From Plectosphaerella cucumerina (Eukaryota > Ascomycota > Sordariomycetes > Glomerellales > Plectosphaerellaceae): a DNA stretch of 64,000 nucleotides. The stretch lies in contig JAGPXD010000001.1 in assembly GCA_020746995.1 (NCBI GenBank), forward strand, positions 434,001 through 498,000. Reading direction: 5' to 3'. Below the pieces are notes generated by a model. It saw only the letters and a program-made list of their open reading frames with translations. It did not search any database and was not told the DNA's origin. The position numbers and the translations under genes were made by a program. Numbering within the stretch: the first letter of the stretch is position 1; each line of letters opens with the position of its first letter. Shown here piece after piece: positions 35,644 to 46,387 of this stretch.

Positions 35644-37186
35644 ATGGCGACTACCAACGGAAATGGCAAGCAGCCGAAGAAGCAGCTGATTCTCAATGCC
35701 TTTGTCGAATCATGCAGTGGCCATCAATCTCCGGGCCTCTGGCGCCACCCGGATGACCGCTCATCTGAGTTCAACAACATCAAGCATTGGGTCAAGCTTG
35801 CCCAGTTGCTGGAGAGCGGCGGCTTCCATGGCATGTTCATTGCCGACGTTCTGGTGAGTGCCCTTGGCTCGAAGAACCCGACTAAAATTCAGACTGACTC
35901 TCGATCTAGGGTGCGTACGATGTGTACAAAGGTCCGCAGAATCCAGACCCTGCCATCGTCTCGGGAGCTCAGTGGCCCGTCAATGAGCCTCTCATGACTG
36001 TGTCGGCAATGGCAGCGGCCACTGAGAGTCTCGGATTCGGCGTGACGGTGGCGACCACCTACGAACAGCCGTACCACCTGGCGCGACGCCTGAGCACCAT
36101 CGATCATCTGTCTGGTGGCCGTGTGGGCTGGAACATAGTCACCGGTTATCTTGATTCAGCTGCACGCAATCTCGGACATACGCAGCAGCCTGAGCACGAC
36201 AACAGGTACGAAATGGCGGAGGAGTATGTTGAAGTCATGTATAAGCTCTGGTAAGTCGTCCCCTGGTCCTGACGAGCTGGATTTGCTGATTGACACCATT
36301 TCCACCTAGGCAATCTTCCTGGAGAGATGATGCCGTGAAGCTGGACAGAAAGACTGGCATCTATACCGATCCGAAACTTGTTCGTACCATCGATCACGTA
36401 GGCAAGTACTACCAGGTACCAGGCCCTCACATCTGCGAGCCTTCTCCGCAGAGGACGCCAGTCATCATGCAGGCCGGAACCTCTCGCGCCGGAAAGGCGT
36501 TCGCAGCAAAGAACGCCGAAGCCGTCTTTGTCGCCGGTCATTCGCCTTCGGTGGTGGCGAAGAACATCGCCGAAATTCGGGCGGCAGCACGAGACGACTA
36601 CGGGCGTGATCCGGCATCCATCAAGTTCCTTGCCATGCTGTGCCCCATCATCGGCAAGACCCAGGAGGAGGCGCAGGAGAGGTACAAAGAGTTCGTCAGC
36701 TACGGCTCCGAAGATGGCGCATTGGCACTATTCGGCGGGTGGACTGGTATCGACCTTGCCAAGTACGGGGACGACGAGGAGCTGCGCCATGTCGAGTCCA
36801 ACGCCATCCGCTCGGCCGTCGAGGCGTGGAGCAAGGCTACCCCGGGCGTGGCGAAATGGACCAAGCACATCGTCGGCAATCATATCAAAGTTGGAGGCCT
36901 TGGAGCCACGGTTGTGGGAACGCCCGAGTTTGTTACTGATGAGATGGAGCGCTGGATTGAAGAAGCTGATGTGGACGGATTCAACCTCGCGTACGCGCTG
37001 TTCCCGGGCACCTTTGAGGAGGTCATTTCGGAACTCTTGCCCGTTCTCAGGCAAAGAGGACTGTTCTGGGACGGATATGCCGTGCCGGGAGGAACGTATC
37101 GCGAGAACCTCCGTGGTGAGAAGGGTGCTGCGAGGCCACCTGCCGATCATCCCGCTGCAAGGTTTCACTGGAAGGCGGAGCCATAA
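35644..37186 (+). CDS. NtaA/SnaA/DszA-type FMN-dependent monooxygenase
   Basis: Luciferase-like (TIM-barrel) monooxygenase that uses FMNH2 supplied by a separate reductase and O2. The subfamily covers nitrilotriacetate monooxygenase A, dibenzothiophene-sulfone and dimethylsulfide monooxygenases and RutA-like enzymes, that is, oxidative C-N or C-S cleavage. Exons are 35644-35853, 35910-36250 and 36310-37186, with introns of 56 and 59 bp, giving 475 residues. Conserved features include the N-terminal NAFVESC / GLWRHP, EPLMTVSAMAAATE, the phosphate/FMN-loop type segment GRVGWNIVTGYLDSAARN, and QAGTSRAGKAFAAKNAEAVF. No cognate flavin reductase is encoded within the window. It is divergently paired with the DUR3-type permease. 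The substrate is unknown. Confidence 0.92.
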
Positions 37187-37404
37187 GAAGGCCAGACGGA
37201 ACCAGCTTTGACGGGATACCATAGGGATCTGAGCTGGTCGACTCGTGCAGTAATACAGGACTCTTCTGTTTGTTCCAGCTGCCTCCATTCTATGTGTTTC
37301 CGTCAGTCCTTGCGGACTGCCGCCTCGACCTACGAGGAGAGCCCTGCAACCAAATCTTTTGCTGCATATCCATACATAAGACGCTGCTAGAGTGAAATAC
37401 TCCC

Positions 37405-39163
37405 TCAGTACAGCTTCCAGCGCCGGACCAGAATGTGCAACACAATGTAGACAAAGACGCCAAAGCCAAGCATGCCCGAGATGACACCGAAACCCTTGAG
37501 ATACTTTGGCGCATCGACCGACGGGAAAAGGTAAGCTCCGTAGATCTGGGCAAGGTTTCCCATGCCGTTCATGACCGCCAACGCGATAGCGCGGACCTCG
37601 GCATCCATGGAGCCGAATGTCGACGATGCGAACGAGAGGGAGATAGCGTTCGATGACCAAAGACCGGCAGCCATAAGAACAAGCAGAGCATATCTGACGG
37701 TGAAGTTGTAGACCACGCAGACGATGATGCTGGTAATCATCGAGAAGGTGAGCCAAGAGGCAATAATAACACCTCTATAGCCTGGAACTCTGTCGGCGAA
37801 GAATCCAGTGATCGCGGTGCAGACGAATGCCACTGCGTAGATGGGGACCTGAGAAGTTAGAACTGGATGCAAAGAGTATCATCAGAAGCCGACTTACGGT
37901 CATGTACTGGGCCTGAACAACATTCGTGTAGCCGAGGCCGCGAACAAGGGTAGGGTAGAAGTAAGAAAGGGTCGAGGATCCAACAATGACCTGGGGTCTT
38001 GTTAGCCGTCTTCTCTTTGAAACGAATCGACTCGACTTACCATGTATCCGCAGACAAAGCCCCAGGTCCTCCAGTCCCGAACAGCCAAGAGGAACGACTG
38101 CCTCTTGCCAATCTTTTCGCCATCGGCGCGAGTGGCGACCGAGTCACGCTGGAGCCGAGCCACGGCAATGGCCCTCTGGCGCTCGGTAAGACGCTTCGAG
38201 TTTGAGGGGTAGTCGAGCAGGAGGAAGACGGAAATAATGGCCCATCCGATGGTCTGGGAAGAAATTGTCAGAAATGGCCTGATCTTTGGGGACGGAATCA
38301 ACTTACAGCGACGCCCTCAACAATGAAGAGCCAGCGCCATCCGCGAATGCCATGAGCTCCCTCGAGTCCGCCGGTGATTGCTCCAGCCAGGAGACCGCCG
38401 AACGCACCCGAAAGAATAGCGGCGGACATGAAGACTGCGAATCGTTTCGACTGCTCGTTTCTTTTGTACCAGGACGAAAATATCAGAAGGATGCCAGGCG
38501 CGAAGCCCGCTTCCATGATACCGACGAAGACGCGCAGGATGATGAGGTGGTGGTAACTCTTCACGAGGGCCATGATGCAGGTGAGGACACCCCAGACCGC
38601 CATGAGGAAGGGCAGATAGAGGGAGGGACGAGTTCGGACGAGGATCATGTTTGAAGGCGGTTCGAAGAGTACGTATCCAACTGTGAGTGCAAAAGTTAGA
38701 GACGATTCAAGCTGCAAGAAGATAACTTCGGGCCTGGCTGTAGAGCCTGGACGTCTGGATAGAGAGCCCGGAAACTGCTGTCGCGATGGCCTCAAAGCTG
38801 CTGATTTACTTACTGAAGAACACCACGAGGATAATGCTGTACTGGTCCGAAGTGAGCTGGAGATCTTCCTCCATTCCCGCAATCTTGGCGTTGCCGATAC
38901 TACTAGTCATTAGATCTCATTCAGGCTTTGAGGATCGCATTTAAGGCATACTTGGTGCGGTCCATGTACGACAGAAGGTACATGAGCCAGATAGTCGGCA
39001 GGAGGAACAAGTCAACTCGGCGTACGAGTGCTTTCTCCTCTTCCTCCGTCCATGTCAGGCCATCGGCTTCCTCGACATGATCATGAGGCTGATCAGACAG
39101 GTCCTTGCGGTAGGCGTCCATGTCTTCGACGCTGGGCGTAGTTGATCCGGCGTTGACGGCCAT
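37405..39163 (-). CDS. Allantoate-permease (Dal5) type MFS transporter
   Basis: Anion:cation-symporter family of the major facilitator superfamily. Exons are 39163-38952, 38899-38814, 38680-38307, 38253-38041, 37990-37898 and 37848-37405, with introns of 52, 133, 53, 50, 49 and consistent phases, giving 473 residues. Twelve membrane segments are expected and visible. The opening WTEEEEKALVRRVDLFLLP followed by a short loop and LLSYMDRTNIGNAKIAGM is the hallmark of the Dal5/Tna1 group, as is EAGFAPGILLIFSSWYKRNE in the middle. Members import allantoate, ureidosuccinate, nicotinate, dipeptides, pantothenate and other organic acids. The gene converges with the monooxygenase (218 bp between stops) and is divergent from the SDR gene with a 744-bp shared promoter, placing it inside the candidate catabolic cluster. 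Confidence 0.92.
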
Positions 39164-39907
39164 GTTCTGTCGAATGAAAAAGGGCAGAAGGGGTTTGTAT
39201 CAAGGCGGGCTGTCAGAGAAAGCCTGTGGCGAAGATGGTTCTGAGAGACTTTGACGCAGGCCGTCCGTGTCTTTTATGGTCTTGGGAAAAGACTTGGGCT
39301 GATGCTGATATGGTCTCCGTCCGGGGAAACGGATGCATTGATGTCTGGAGCGCGGAGACTCCGGGGCACTTCTCGCTTCCGGACAAGGGTGGTTGTCGAG
39401 GAGAACGTGATGGGGTCTGGGGGACAGAGTCGTTGAGACCCCGTGGGGTCCAACCGGGGGCGACGGCAACTGACTCGACGGACCGGAGAAGCATGCCGGG
39501 ACCAAGACCAGCGAGGAGCTAGCGACGATTCACAGCAGTTCTGGCGCCACCCACGCGAGCTGACAGGGCCAGGCCTGGTGCTAAAACATAGCGCATGAGG
39601 GACTCGTTGCGAGGTCAGCGCTGAGACCCGCTCTCGGCGAAGATGTGCGTCCGAGTAAAGGGGCTACTTCATGGGTGGGTGGTGGTCTCGCTTCGAGGCA
39701 CACCACACTTGACGAACGCTCCGGAGAAGGTTCCGATGGTTGGCCGGTCTGCAGCAACAGTCCATGGCAGGGGCGACTTCTCGGAAATCTTGTTATAATA
39801 ACTAGACCTACACGACAGAAGCCCCCGGTCTAACCCACATCCACCAGCATCCCGCATTCCTACCCTAGTCTGCACAACTTCTCATCGTTGCCCCAGCCCC
39901 AGTCATC
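39164..39907. promoter_or_regulatory. Divergent promoter MFS permease / SDR
   Basis: 744 bp between start codons. CCG-N6-CGG lies at 39321-39332 and several further CGG/CCG triplets lie at 39300-39490. CGTTGCGAG at 39605-39613 differs by one base from the CGATGCGAG element. An AT-rich TTATAATAA near 39792 could be the core promoter of the SDR gene. Confidence 0.4.
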
Positions 39908-40798
39908 ATGTCTCCCAGCGCCGTCTCAGATATTGTTTCCGCCCCGCCAGCAAACGGCAATGGCCCCATTCCCACAACTGAAGCCCAGAACGGCTCCGAG
40001 TACCTCAACACCCAGCCCGGACCAGACCATGACTGGAAGGTCTCGCTGAAGAACAAGGTCATCGCCATCACCGGCGCCAACCGTGGCATCGGCCTTGGAA
40101 TCGCCGAGGTCTGCCTCGCCAACGAGGCCGCCGCCGTCTACAGCCTCGACCTCTTCGAGCCGGGCGAGGAGTTCCAGGCCGTGCAGAAGACCAACCTCAA
40201 GAAGCTCCACTACATCAACTGCGATGTTACGTCAGAAGAGAGCATCAAGGCTGCCATCGACGGCATCATCTCGGCACAAGGGGCCATCCATGGCCTCGTG
40301 GCCAACGCTGGCATGACCAAGCACCAGCCTGCCCTCGATTTTGACCGCCCCCAGCTCGAGAAGCTGTTCAACCTCAACGTCTTCGGAGCTTACTTCTGCG
40401 CTACGACAGTGGCACGGCGCTTCATCGAGCTCGGAATCAAGGGAAGCATCGTCTTTACCGCGTCCATGACGTCTTACCGCCCTAACAGGGCTGCGCCCTC
40501 GGCGCCGTATGGTGCCACCAAGGGTGCCGTGCGCAACATGACACACACGCTGGCGATGGAGTGGGCCAAGCATGGCATTCGCGTCAACTCGATTTCGCCG
40601 GGCTTCGTCAAGACAGCCATGACCTACTTCGTGGACCAGGCTCCTGATTGGAAGCTCAAGATGCAGTACTACGGGGGCATGCCGCGACTGGCTGACCCCA
40701 AGGAGCTCGGGGGTGCCTACGTCTATCTGTTGTCGGACTGTGCGTCGTACACAACCGGGATTGATATCCCTGTGGCTGGTATTGTTGGTGCTTGGTAA
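39908..40798 (+). CDS. Short-chain dehydrogenase/reductase (polyol type)
   Basis: Single-exon, 296 residues, classical SDR. It has the NAD(P)-binding TGANRGIG at 55-62, Asp near 81 after the second strand, NAG at 133-135, catalytic Ser186, Tyr201 and Lys205 (YGATK), and SPGFVKT after the catalytic lysine. The 45-residue N-terminal extension and overall pattern resemble fungal sorbose-reductase/arabinitol- or mannitol-2-dehydrogenase-like SDRs. A polyol or ketose substrate is therefore plausible but not proven. The stop lies directly after the conserved GIDIPVAGIVGAW tail, so the gene is intact. In cluster context it could interconvert a pentitol and pentulose, or oxidise a cleavage product. 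Confidence 0.9.
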   Translation: MSPSAVSDIVSAPPANGNGPIPTTEAQNGSEYLNTQPGPDHDWKVSLKNKVIAITGANRGIGLGIAEVCLANEAAAVYSLDLFEPGEEFQAVQKTNLKKLHYINCDVTSEESIKAAIDGIISAQGAIHGLVANAGMTKHQPALDFDRPQLEKLFNLNVFGAYFCATTVARRFIELGIKGSIVFTASMTSYRPNRAAPSAPYGATKGAVRNMTHTLAMEWAKHGIRVNSISPGFVKTAMTYFVDQAPDWKLKMQYYGGMPRLADPKELGGAYVYLLSDCASYTTGIDIPVAGIVGAW

Positions 40799-41204
40799 AG
40801 GAAGGGGGTCAACGCCGTCAGGTCAATGATAGAACAAATGAGACATGGCTAGAACAATTTCTGATTAGATTGCCTTTTCCATCGTAACTCCTTTGATGGG
40901 TGTTCTGCATCTGGTTCCTCTTCATGTACTGAGCTCGGCATCAAGAGCATCACGGTGGTCAAATACCAACTGACATCGACGTGGGACCTGGTTCTCAGCA
41001 GCCCCTGACAAGGGTTTAGCGGCATCCCTTGTGGCGCGCGTCGCTGATATCGCTAGTCAAATCCCGTAGTCAGCGAGCAACACGCCGAGTCCCGCGACGC
41101 AGCAGGTCAATCGATCTTGTCAGGGGGTGCTGAGGACCGGCGAGGAGACTCAAGAGAGGAAGATGTCCAGATTAACCATATGATTCAGTTCAATCACTTT
41201 CTTC
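40799..41204. other. Convergent intergenic interval
   Basis: 406 bp between the stop codons of the SDR gene and the regulator gene. It presumably contains both 3' ends. No other feature is seen. Confidence 0.5.
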
Positions 41205-43279
41205 TTAGAACGCCTCCTGCCAGATAGCTTTCAAATCATCCACCAACCTTGTGGCCGGGAACCTGCTGATGGAGAGTGCCTGGTTCAGGATATCAACCAC
41301 CTCGGCCTGCTTCTCGCGCATCTGAACACACTGCCCAACTGTATCTCGTCAGACGAGTCTTTCAAAGAAGGATTGAACTCACTGGCATATACGGCTTGCA
41401 CATTGACGAAAGCCATGGCATGATCCGTTGGCCGACTGCTATTGGCAATGCCGCATATTGTATGCAAGCTCTCGTTCAAAGTTCGCTGCCTCCGTCGGTA
41501 GGCAGCCACGCCGCCAGTCGTAGGCTGATTGAGAAGCACTGCTGCACGCGCAAAGTGGTACATCTGAATGGCGCCGGCGAAGTTGGGTGGATGGATCCAG
41601 ATGGGCTGGAAGATCGGCCCAGAAGGTTCGGACGGGTGGTGGGACATGGCGCCGGGAGTGCTACCCTGAGCGCCAGCAAGGATGCTCGTGTCTTCCGCTT
41701 CTTGTCTTGAGCCGTGATCCAAAGGCCTGTATGACGGCGGCAAAGTGGTGTACCAATCACTCAGCGTCTGAAGAAGACGATTCCCATTGTCAATGCGTTG
41801 CTGAATGTCCGTCGCTGCTGATGAGTTATTTCCCGCCGCGTACTCGACGCACTTTGCTGCAACATAGAGGATCCGAGTGGCTCGTTCATTCGAGTTGAGC
41901 TCGTCGAGCTTCTTCACGGGTCTCCATATCGTCAAGGTCGGGCGTCCAGCGCGGAAAGCTACCCAGGTGTCTTGCCGAAGCCACGCCCACCAGACTGCTC
42001 GTCTCAGACCATCGAGTGTCTCGCCGTTATTGTCCTGACACCTTTGTATCCAGAAGGCACCTCGAAGGTGGCGCTCGAGGTCGCCACTGTTGGAGGACCC
42101 CTTGGGGTCGAACATCTCGTAAGTGCTGATCATGATGGCGGTTGCGAGAATCTCGAGAGAGTCGGAGTAGGAGGGATAGAGGAGGTTTTGTGATAGGTAT
42201 TGCAGTGTCTCGTAGTAGTACTGCGCTGCATAGTGCGTGTGCTCGGGAGGTTGACCTGGAGATGTCGGAGGTAGATGCTCGCCAAATTCTTGGTCGACGG
42301 GGTTGAGAGCCTGTCCAGTCCCGATGGACTTGTGCCTTGCGGCAACGGCGAGAATGGACTTGAGTAGCCCAACGTTGCGTATGGCAAGATGAGGGACAAC
42401 GTTGGTGAAGTGTCGGTCTGGGTCGAAGAGATCAAGGATTGGACCTACAATCTCGATGTAGTATTCGAGATAGCTTCGGTCGGTAGGCGTAAGCTCAATG
42501 TTGACGAGGGTGTTCCAAGGCTCTGTCGAAATGTTGAGGTCGTGATCTGCCGTTGTCGAGCCGCCATCATCGGGGAAAGGCACTGGGCTCTGCCTTCGAG
42601 ACAATGCCGTCTCGTCAAAAGCCCACCGCTGCTCGCCGTTACTGAGAGCTGCCTGCCGCTGGATCTGGAGGATGGCATCCTGTGCCAGCAAGTCATACCA
42701 CTCAAAGGGCGATATGTTCAACAGGGAGGTTTGGCTGCCCGTAAAGGGCGAGAAAGCTGCATCCAAGCCACCCACCACCGGAGGATCGGTGACTACTGGC
42801 GCAGCTGAATGACCAAGGGGGGCATGGTCAACCTGAAAGCTGACCGAAGGCACAGGCACAGCCCTGGCGCTGAAGGGGCTCAGGTCTCCTTGGACAGGGA
42901 GGATGTTGTGGGCGGCCAAGGGCTCTGTCAGAGCTCCAGTGGCCCTGTCTGCTTCCTCCGTCTCGCCCCTGACGCTCGACCCAGCCACCCCGCTGGGCTC
43001 TTCCGTCAAAGCTGAAGACCCTCTTGAGTCGCTCTGGGGGCTTTCATCCCGGCCGCGAGATGGATACCGACAGTCACGGTCTGCTTTGCCGCATTGACTG
43101 CACTGCGGCTTCTTCTCGTCGCACTTGACCCGCCTCTTTCTGCAGGTGAGGCTATGTCATCATCAGAAAGAGGCCTGAGACGACGCGTGGATGAGCGCTT
43201 ACCAGCCCGTGGATGTCCGAAGGCCGCGAGCCCTGGAGGGCCTCACCCTCCGCGCCCGGGGGGTCTGCTTCTCGGGCAT
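41205..43279 (-). CDS. Zn2Cys6 fungal-specific transcription factor
   Basis: Exons are 43279-43203, 43151-41383 and 41338-41205, with introns of 51 and 44 bp, giving 659 residues. The binuclear zinc cluster is complete with exact spacing C-x2-C-x6-C-x6-C-x2-C-x6-C (Cys 26, 29, 36, 43, 46, 53) and basic CRKRRVKC. It only becomes complete when the first intron is removed at the GACATAG acceptor, which supports the model. A Pro/Ser-rich linker follows. The ARCA-like fungal transcription-factor homology region starts near residue 190 (LEYYIEIVGPILDLFDP) and continues to the end (CVQMREKQAEVVDIL). A nuclear pathway-specific regulator is expected. It is divergently transcribed from the transketolase-like gene, with a 674-bp promoter holding four copies of a 9-bp element, so it is the obvious candidate regulator of the 32.5-46.4 kb block. 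Confidence 0.93.
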
Positions 43280-43953
43280 CGAGTGTTGGGGTTCGGGATA
43301 TCGGTGATGCACGGGTTTCAAGTCCGGAGCTGTGCTCGTCTCACGCTTCTCGCCTCGGGGGCGACATGGGCTGCGGCGTGTTGCGGTGTGGGCCGGGATT
43401 CGACGAGACTCGTTCAGCAGCGGTGTCAGGCGTTGAGATGGAAAGACGGGGTTGACAATGCTGGGGAAAGGTTCGTCTCGAGGTGCAGCCCCTTGTTAAA
43501 TAAGTTGTCGCCCCAGATTTGTGGGGTTGGACCGTCGCCGATGCGAGCAGATGGCGGGGAAATAGAGCTAAGGTGGCCTCGATGCGAGGTGAAGTTTGGA
43601 ACCGAGTCATGACTCGCACATCTCGCATCGACACCCTTGCCACCAGGCAACTTCTGGGGAAGATGATGACTTGCGACGAGAAATACGAGTCACGGCAAGG
43701 AGGAGACCCCGTGGGGAATGAGTTCATCGTCGATGCGAGACTTCGCGACGAGCATCTTTTTTTCGATCTGCGCTCGGCATGCCCGTGCGAGGGGAAGCTA
43801 CGCAGCCCAGGTTGAGGGACCTGGTTTGTCTGTGGTTGCCATCCACCAACACATAAAGGTGGCAGAGTCCGACCTGACCCAACCCTCAGATTGCAGCAGC
43901 ATCACCGTTTAAGATTATCATCATCTTAGACCCCCATAACTCCACACGCAAAC
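43280..43953. promoter_or_regulatory. Divergent promoter regulator / transketolase
   Basis: 674 bp between start codons, containing four CGATGCGAG copies (separate entry) and an ACATAAAGG element near 43851 about 100 bp before the transketolase start. On the minus strand there is no clear TATA box for the regulator. Confidence 0.45.
43539..43739. promoter_or_regulatory. Four copies of 9-bp element CGATGCGAG
   Basis: Exact copies at 43539-43547, 43580-43588 and 43731-43739 (plus orientation) and 43622-43630 (inverted, CTCGCATCG). The third and fourth, in their own orientation, share 12 bases, GTCGATGCGAGA. Chance expectation for a given 9-mer in 200 bp on both strands is about 0.0015. The copies are good candidates for operator sites of the adjacent regulator or of another factor. 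Confidence 0.55.
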
Positions 43954-46387
43954 ATGGCCCCCTCTCTGGAAGTGTACGAGAAGGCTGCCCAGACCCTGCC
44001 GGTCAAGCCAGTCACCACCAAGGCTCATGGCCTGACAGCAGTCTCGAGCCTCGAGTTCGAGGGATCTGAGAAGCATGACCGCGTGCTCAAGGTCTTCAGG
44101 GCGTTCATCGCCGATCTCTGCCAGCAGTTCAATGGCGGACACCCAGGGTATGTTTTCCCGGATCGTAAGCTGAAGCAGTCAAGCTGATGGAAGTGACAGG
44201 TCGGCCATGGGCATGGCAGCCATTGGAATTGCGCTGTACAAGTATGTCATGAAGTACTCGCCAAGCAACTGCGACTACTTCAACCGCGACCGCTTTGTTC
44301 TTTCCAATGGTACGGTCAACTCTCCTTGATGGTGTGGGCAGCAAGAGCTAATAAGCCCAAGGCCATGCTTGCCTCTGGCAATACCTGTTCATGCACCTTG
44401 TCGGAGTCAAGAGCATGACCCTCGACCAGCTGAAGAGCTACCACTCGACAAAGCTCGACTCCCTCTGTCCCGGACATCCCGAGATTGAAAATGAAGGTGT
44501 CGAGGTCACCACAGGCCCTCTCGGCCAGGGCGTCGCCAACGCCGTGGGTCTTGCAATGGCCACAAAGAACCTGGCCGCGACATACAGCAAGCCCGGCCAT
44601 GAGCAGCTGGTCGACAACATGACGTGGGTGATGATCGGAGACGCCTGCCTTCAAGAGGGTGTCGGACTGGAGGCTGTGTCCCTGGCAGGCCACTGGAAGC
44701 TCAACAACCTGTGCATCATCTACGATAACAACTCGGTCACCTGCGACGGCACCGCCGACGTAGCCAACTCGGAGGACATGAACGCCAAGATGAGGGCGAC
44801 TGGGTTCAACGTCCATGAGATCCTGGACGGCAACTCCAACGTTGAGGGTGAGCATCAACCAGGACAGAGCCGAAGTAACCCACTGACCTCGAGTAGCAAT
44901 CGCACACGCCCTCATCGCGGCCAGAACGAGTGACAAGCCCACCTTCATCAACATCCGCACGACCATCGGCTTCGGATCCAACAAGGCTGGTGATGCCAAG
45001 ACGCACGGCGCCGCTCTGGGTGTCGATGATGTCGCGAGCATCAAGGCGGCCGCGGGCCTCGATGCCAATGAGCACTTCCACATCCCCAAGGACGTCTACG
45101 ACTTCTTCTCCGACGTCATCCCCCGGGGCCAGAAGCACGAGGCCGAGTGGGAAACCAAGGTCCAAGACTACGCCGCGAAGTACCCTGAGGAGGCAGAGGA
45201 GTTCAAGCTCCGCGTGGAGGGCAAGATGCCTGTCGACTGGACCAAGATCATCCCCCGCAAGGAGGATCTGCCCACCGAGCCGACGGCCACGCGCAAGTCG
45301 GCCGGTATCGTCGGCAACCCTCTGGGCGAGAAGCTGAAGAACTTCCTGATCGGAACCGCAGACCTGACGCCGTCTTGCAACGTCGCCTACAACCAGAAGG
45401 TTGACTTCCAGTCGGTAAGCCTGCCCGTTCTCATTTCCCCGTCTCCTACATCCCACTGACATCTCGCAGCCCGAACTTCAGACGGCCTGCGGTCTCAACG
45501 GCAACTACAGCGGACGATACATCCACTACGGCATCCGCGAGCACGCCATGTGCGCCATCTCCAACGGCCTGGCGGCCTTCAACAAGGGCACCTTCCTGCC
45601 CGTGACGAGCTCCTTCTTCATGTTCTACCTCTACGCAGCCCCGGCGGTGCGCATGGCCGCCCTCCAGGGACTACAGCAGATCCACATTGCAACCCACGAT
45701 TCGATCGGAACGGGAGAGGACGGCCCGACGCACCAGCCCATCGCGCTGCCGGCGCTGTACCGGGCCATGCCGAACACGCTGTACATCCGGCCGTGCGACT
45801 CGGAGGAAACCGCCGGTGCCTTTGTGGCGGCGCTCTCAGCGACGGAGACACCGACAATCATCTCGCTCTCGCGCCAGACGCTGCCGCAGTTCCCGCGCAA
45901 CTCGTCGCGCGAGGGCGTCGCCAAGGGCGCGTACGTCTTCTCCGAGCGCGCTGGCGACGAGTTCGACGTGACTCTCATCGGCGTCGGGTCGGAGATGGGC
46001 GTGACGATGGAGACGGCGGCGCTTCTGGAGAGCGAGCATGGCGTGAAGGCTCGCGTCGTCTCGTTCCCGTGCCAGAGGCTGTTCGAGCAGCAGACGCGCG
46101 AGTACAAGCGGTCGGTGCTGCGGCCGGAGAGCGGGCGGCCGACGGTCGTCATCGAGGCGTATGCGGCCAACGGGTGGGAGCGCTACGCCGACGCGTCCTT
46201 CTCGATGAGGCGGTTCGGAAAGAGTCTGCCTTCGAAGGCGGCGTACGACTACTTCGGCTTCCGGGCGGAGAGGATGGCGCCCAGGATCAGGGAGCTGGTG
46301 GAGGAGGTACGCGAGAGCGGCATCGGGGCGCTGAGGGGAGACTTTAGGGATTTGAACGGGCCTTTGGGTGTTGGGTTCGAGCACTGA
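43954..46387 (+). CDS. Dihydroxyacetone-synthase-like transketolase
   Basis: Thiamine-diphosphate enzyme transferring a two-carbon ketol unit. Exons are 43954-44147, 44200-44309, 44362-44847, 44897-45414 and 45470-46387, with introns of 52, 52, 49 and 55 bp, giving 741 residues. The order is the pyrophosphate domain (GGHPGSAMGM, TTGPLGQGVANAVG, the ThDP-binding GDACLQEG...YDNN motif), the pyrimidine domain (YIHYGIREHAM, THDSIGTGEDGPTHQP), and the C-terminal domain (VIEAYAANGWERYA). GDACLQEG instead of the usual GDGC matches what I recall of yeast dihydroxyacetone synthases (formaldehyde transketolases), rather than housekeeping transketolase. Unlike the methylotroph enzymes it ends GFEH, so no PTS1 peroxisomal signal is present and a cytosolic location is inferred. 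Using formaldehyde, another aldehyde or a sugar phosphate as acceptor are all open possibilities. Confidence 0.9.
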
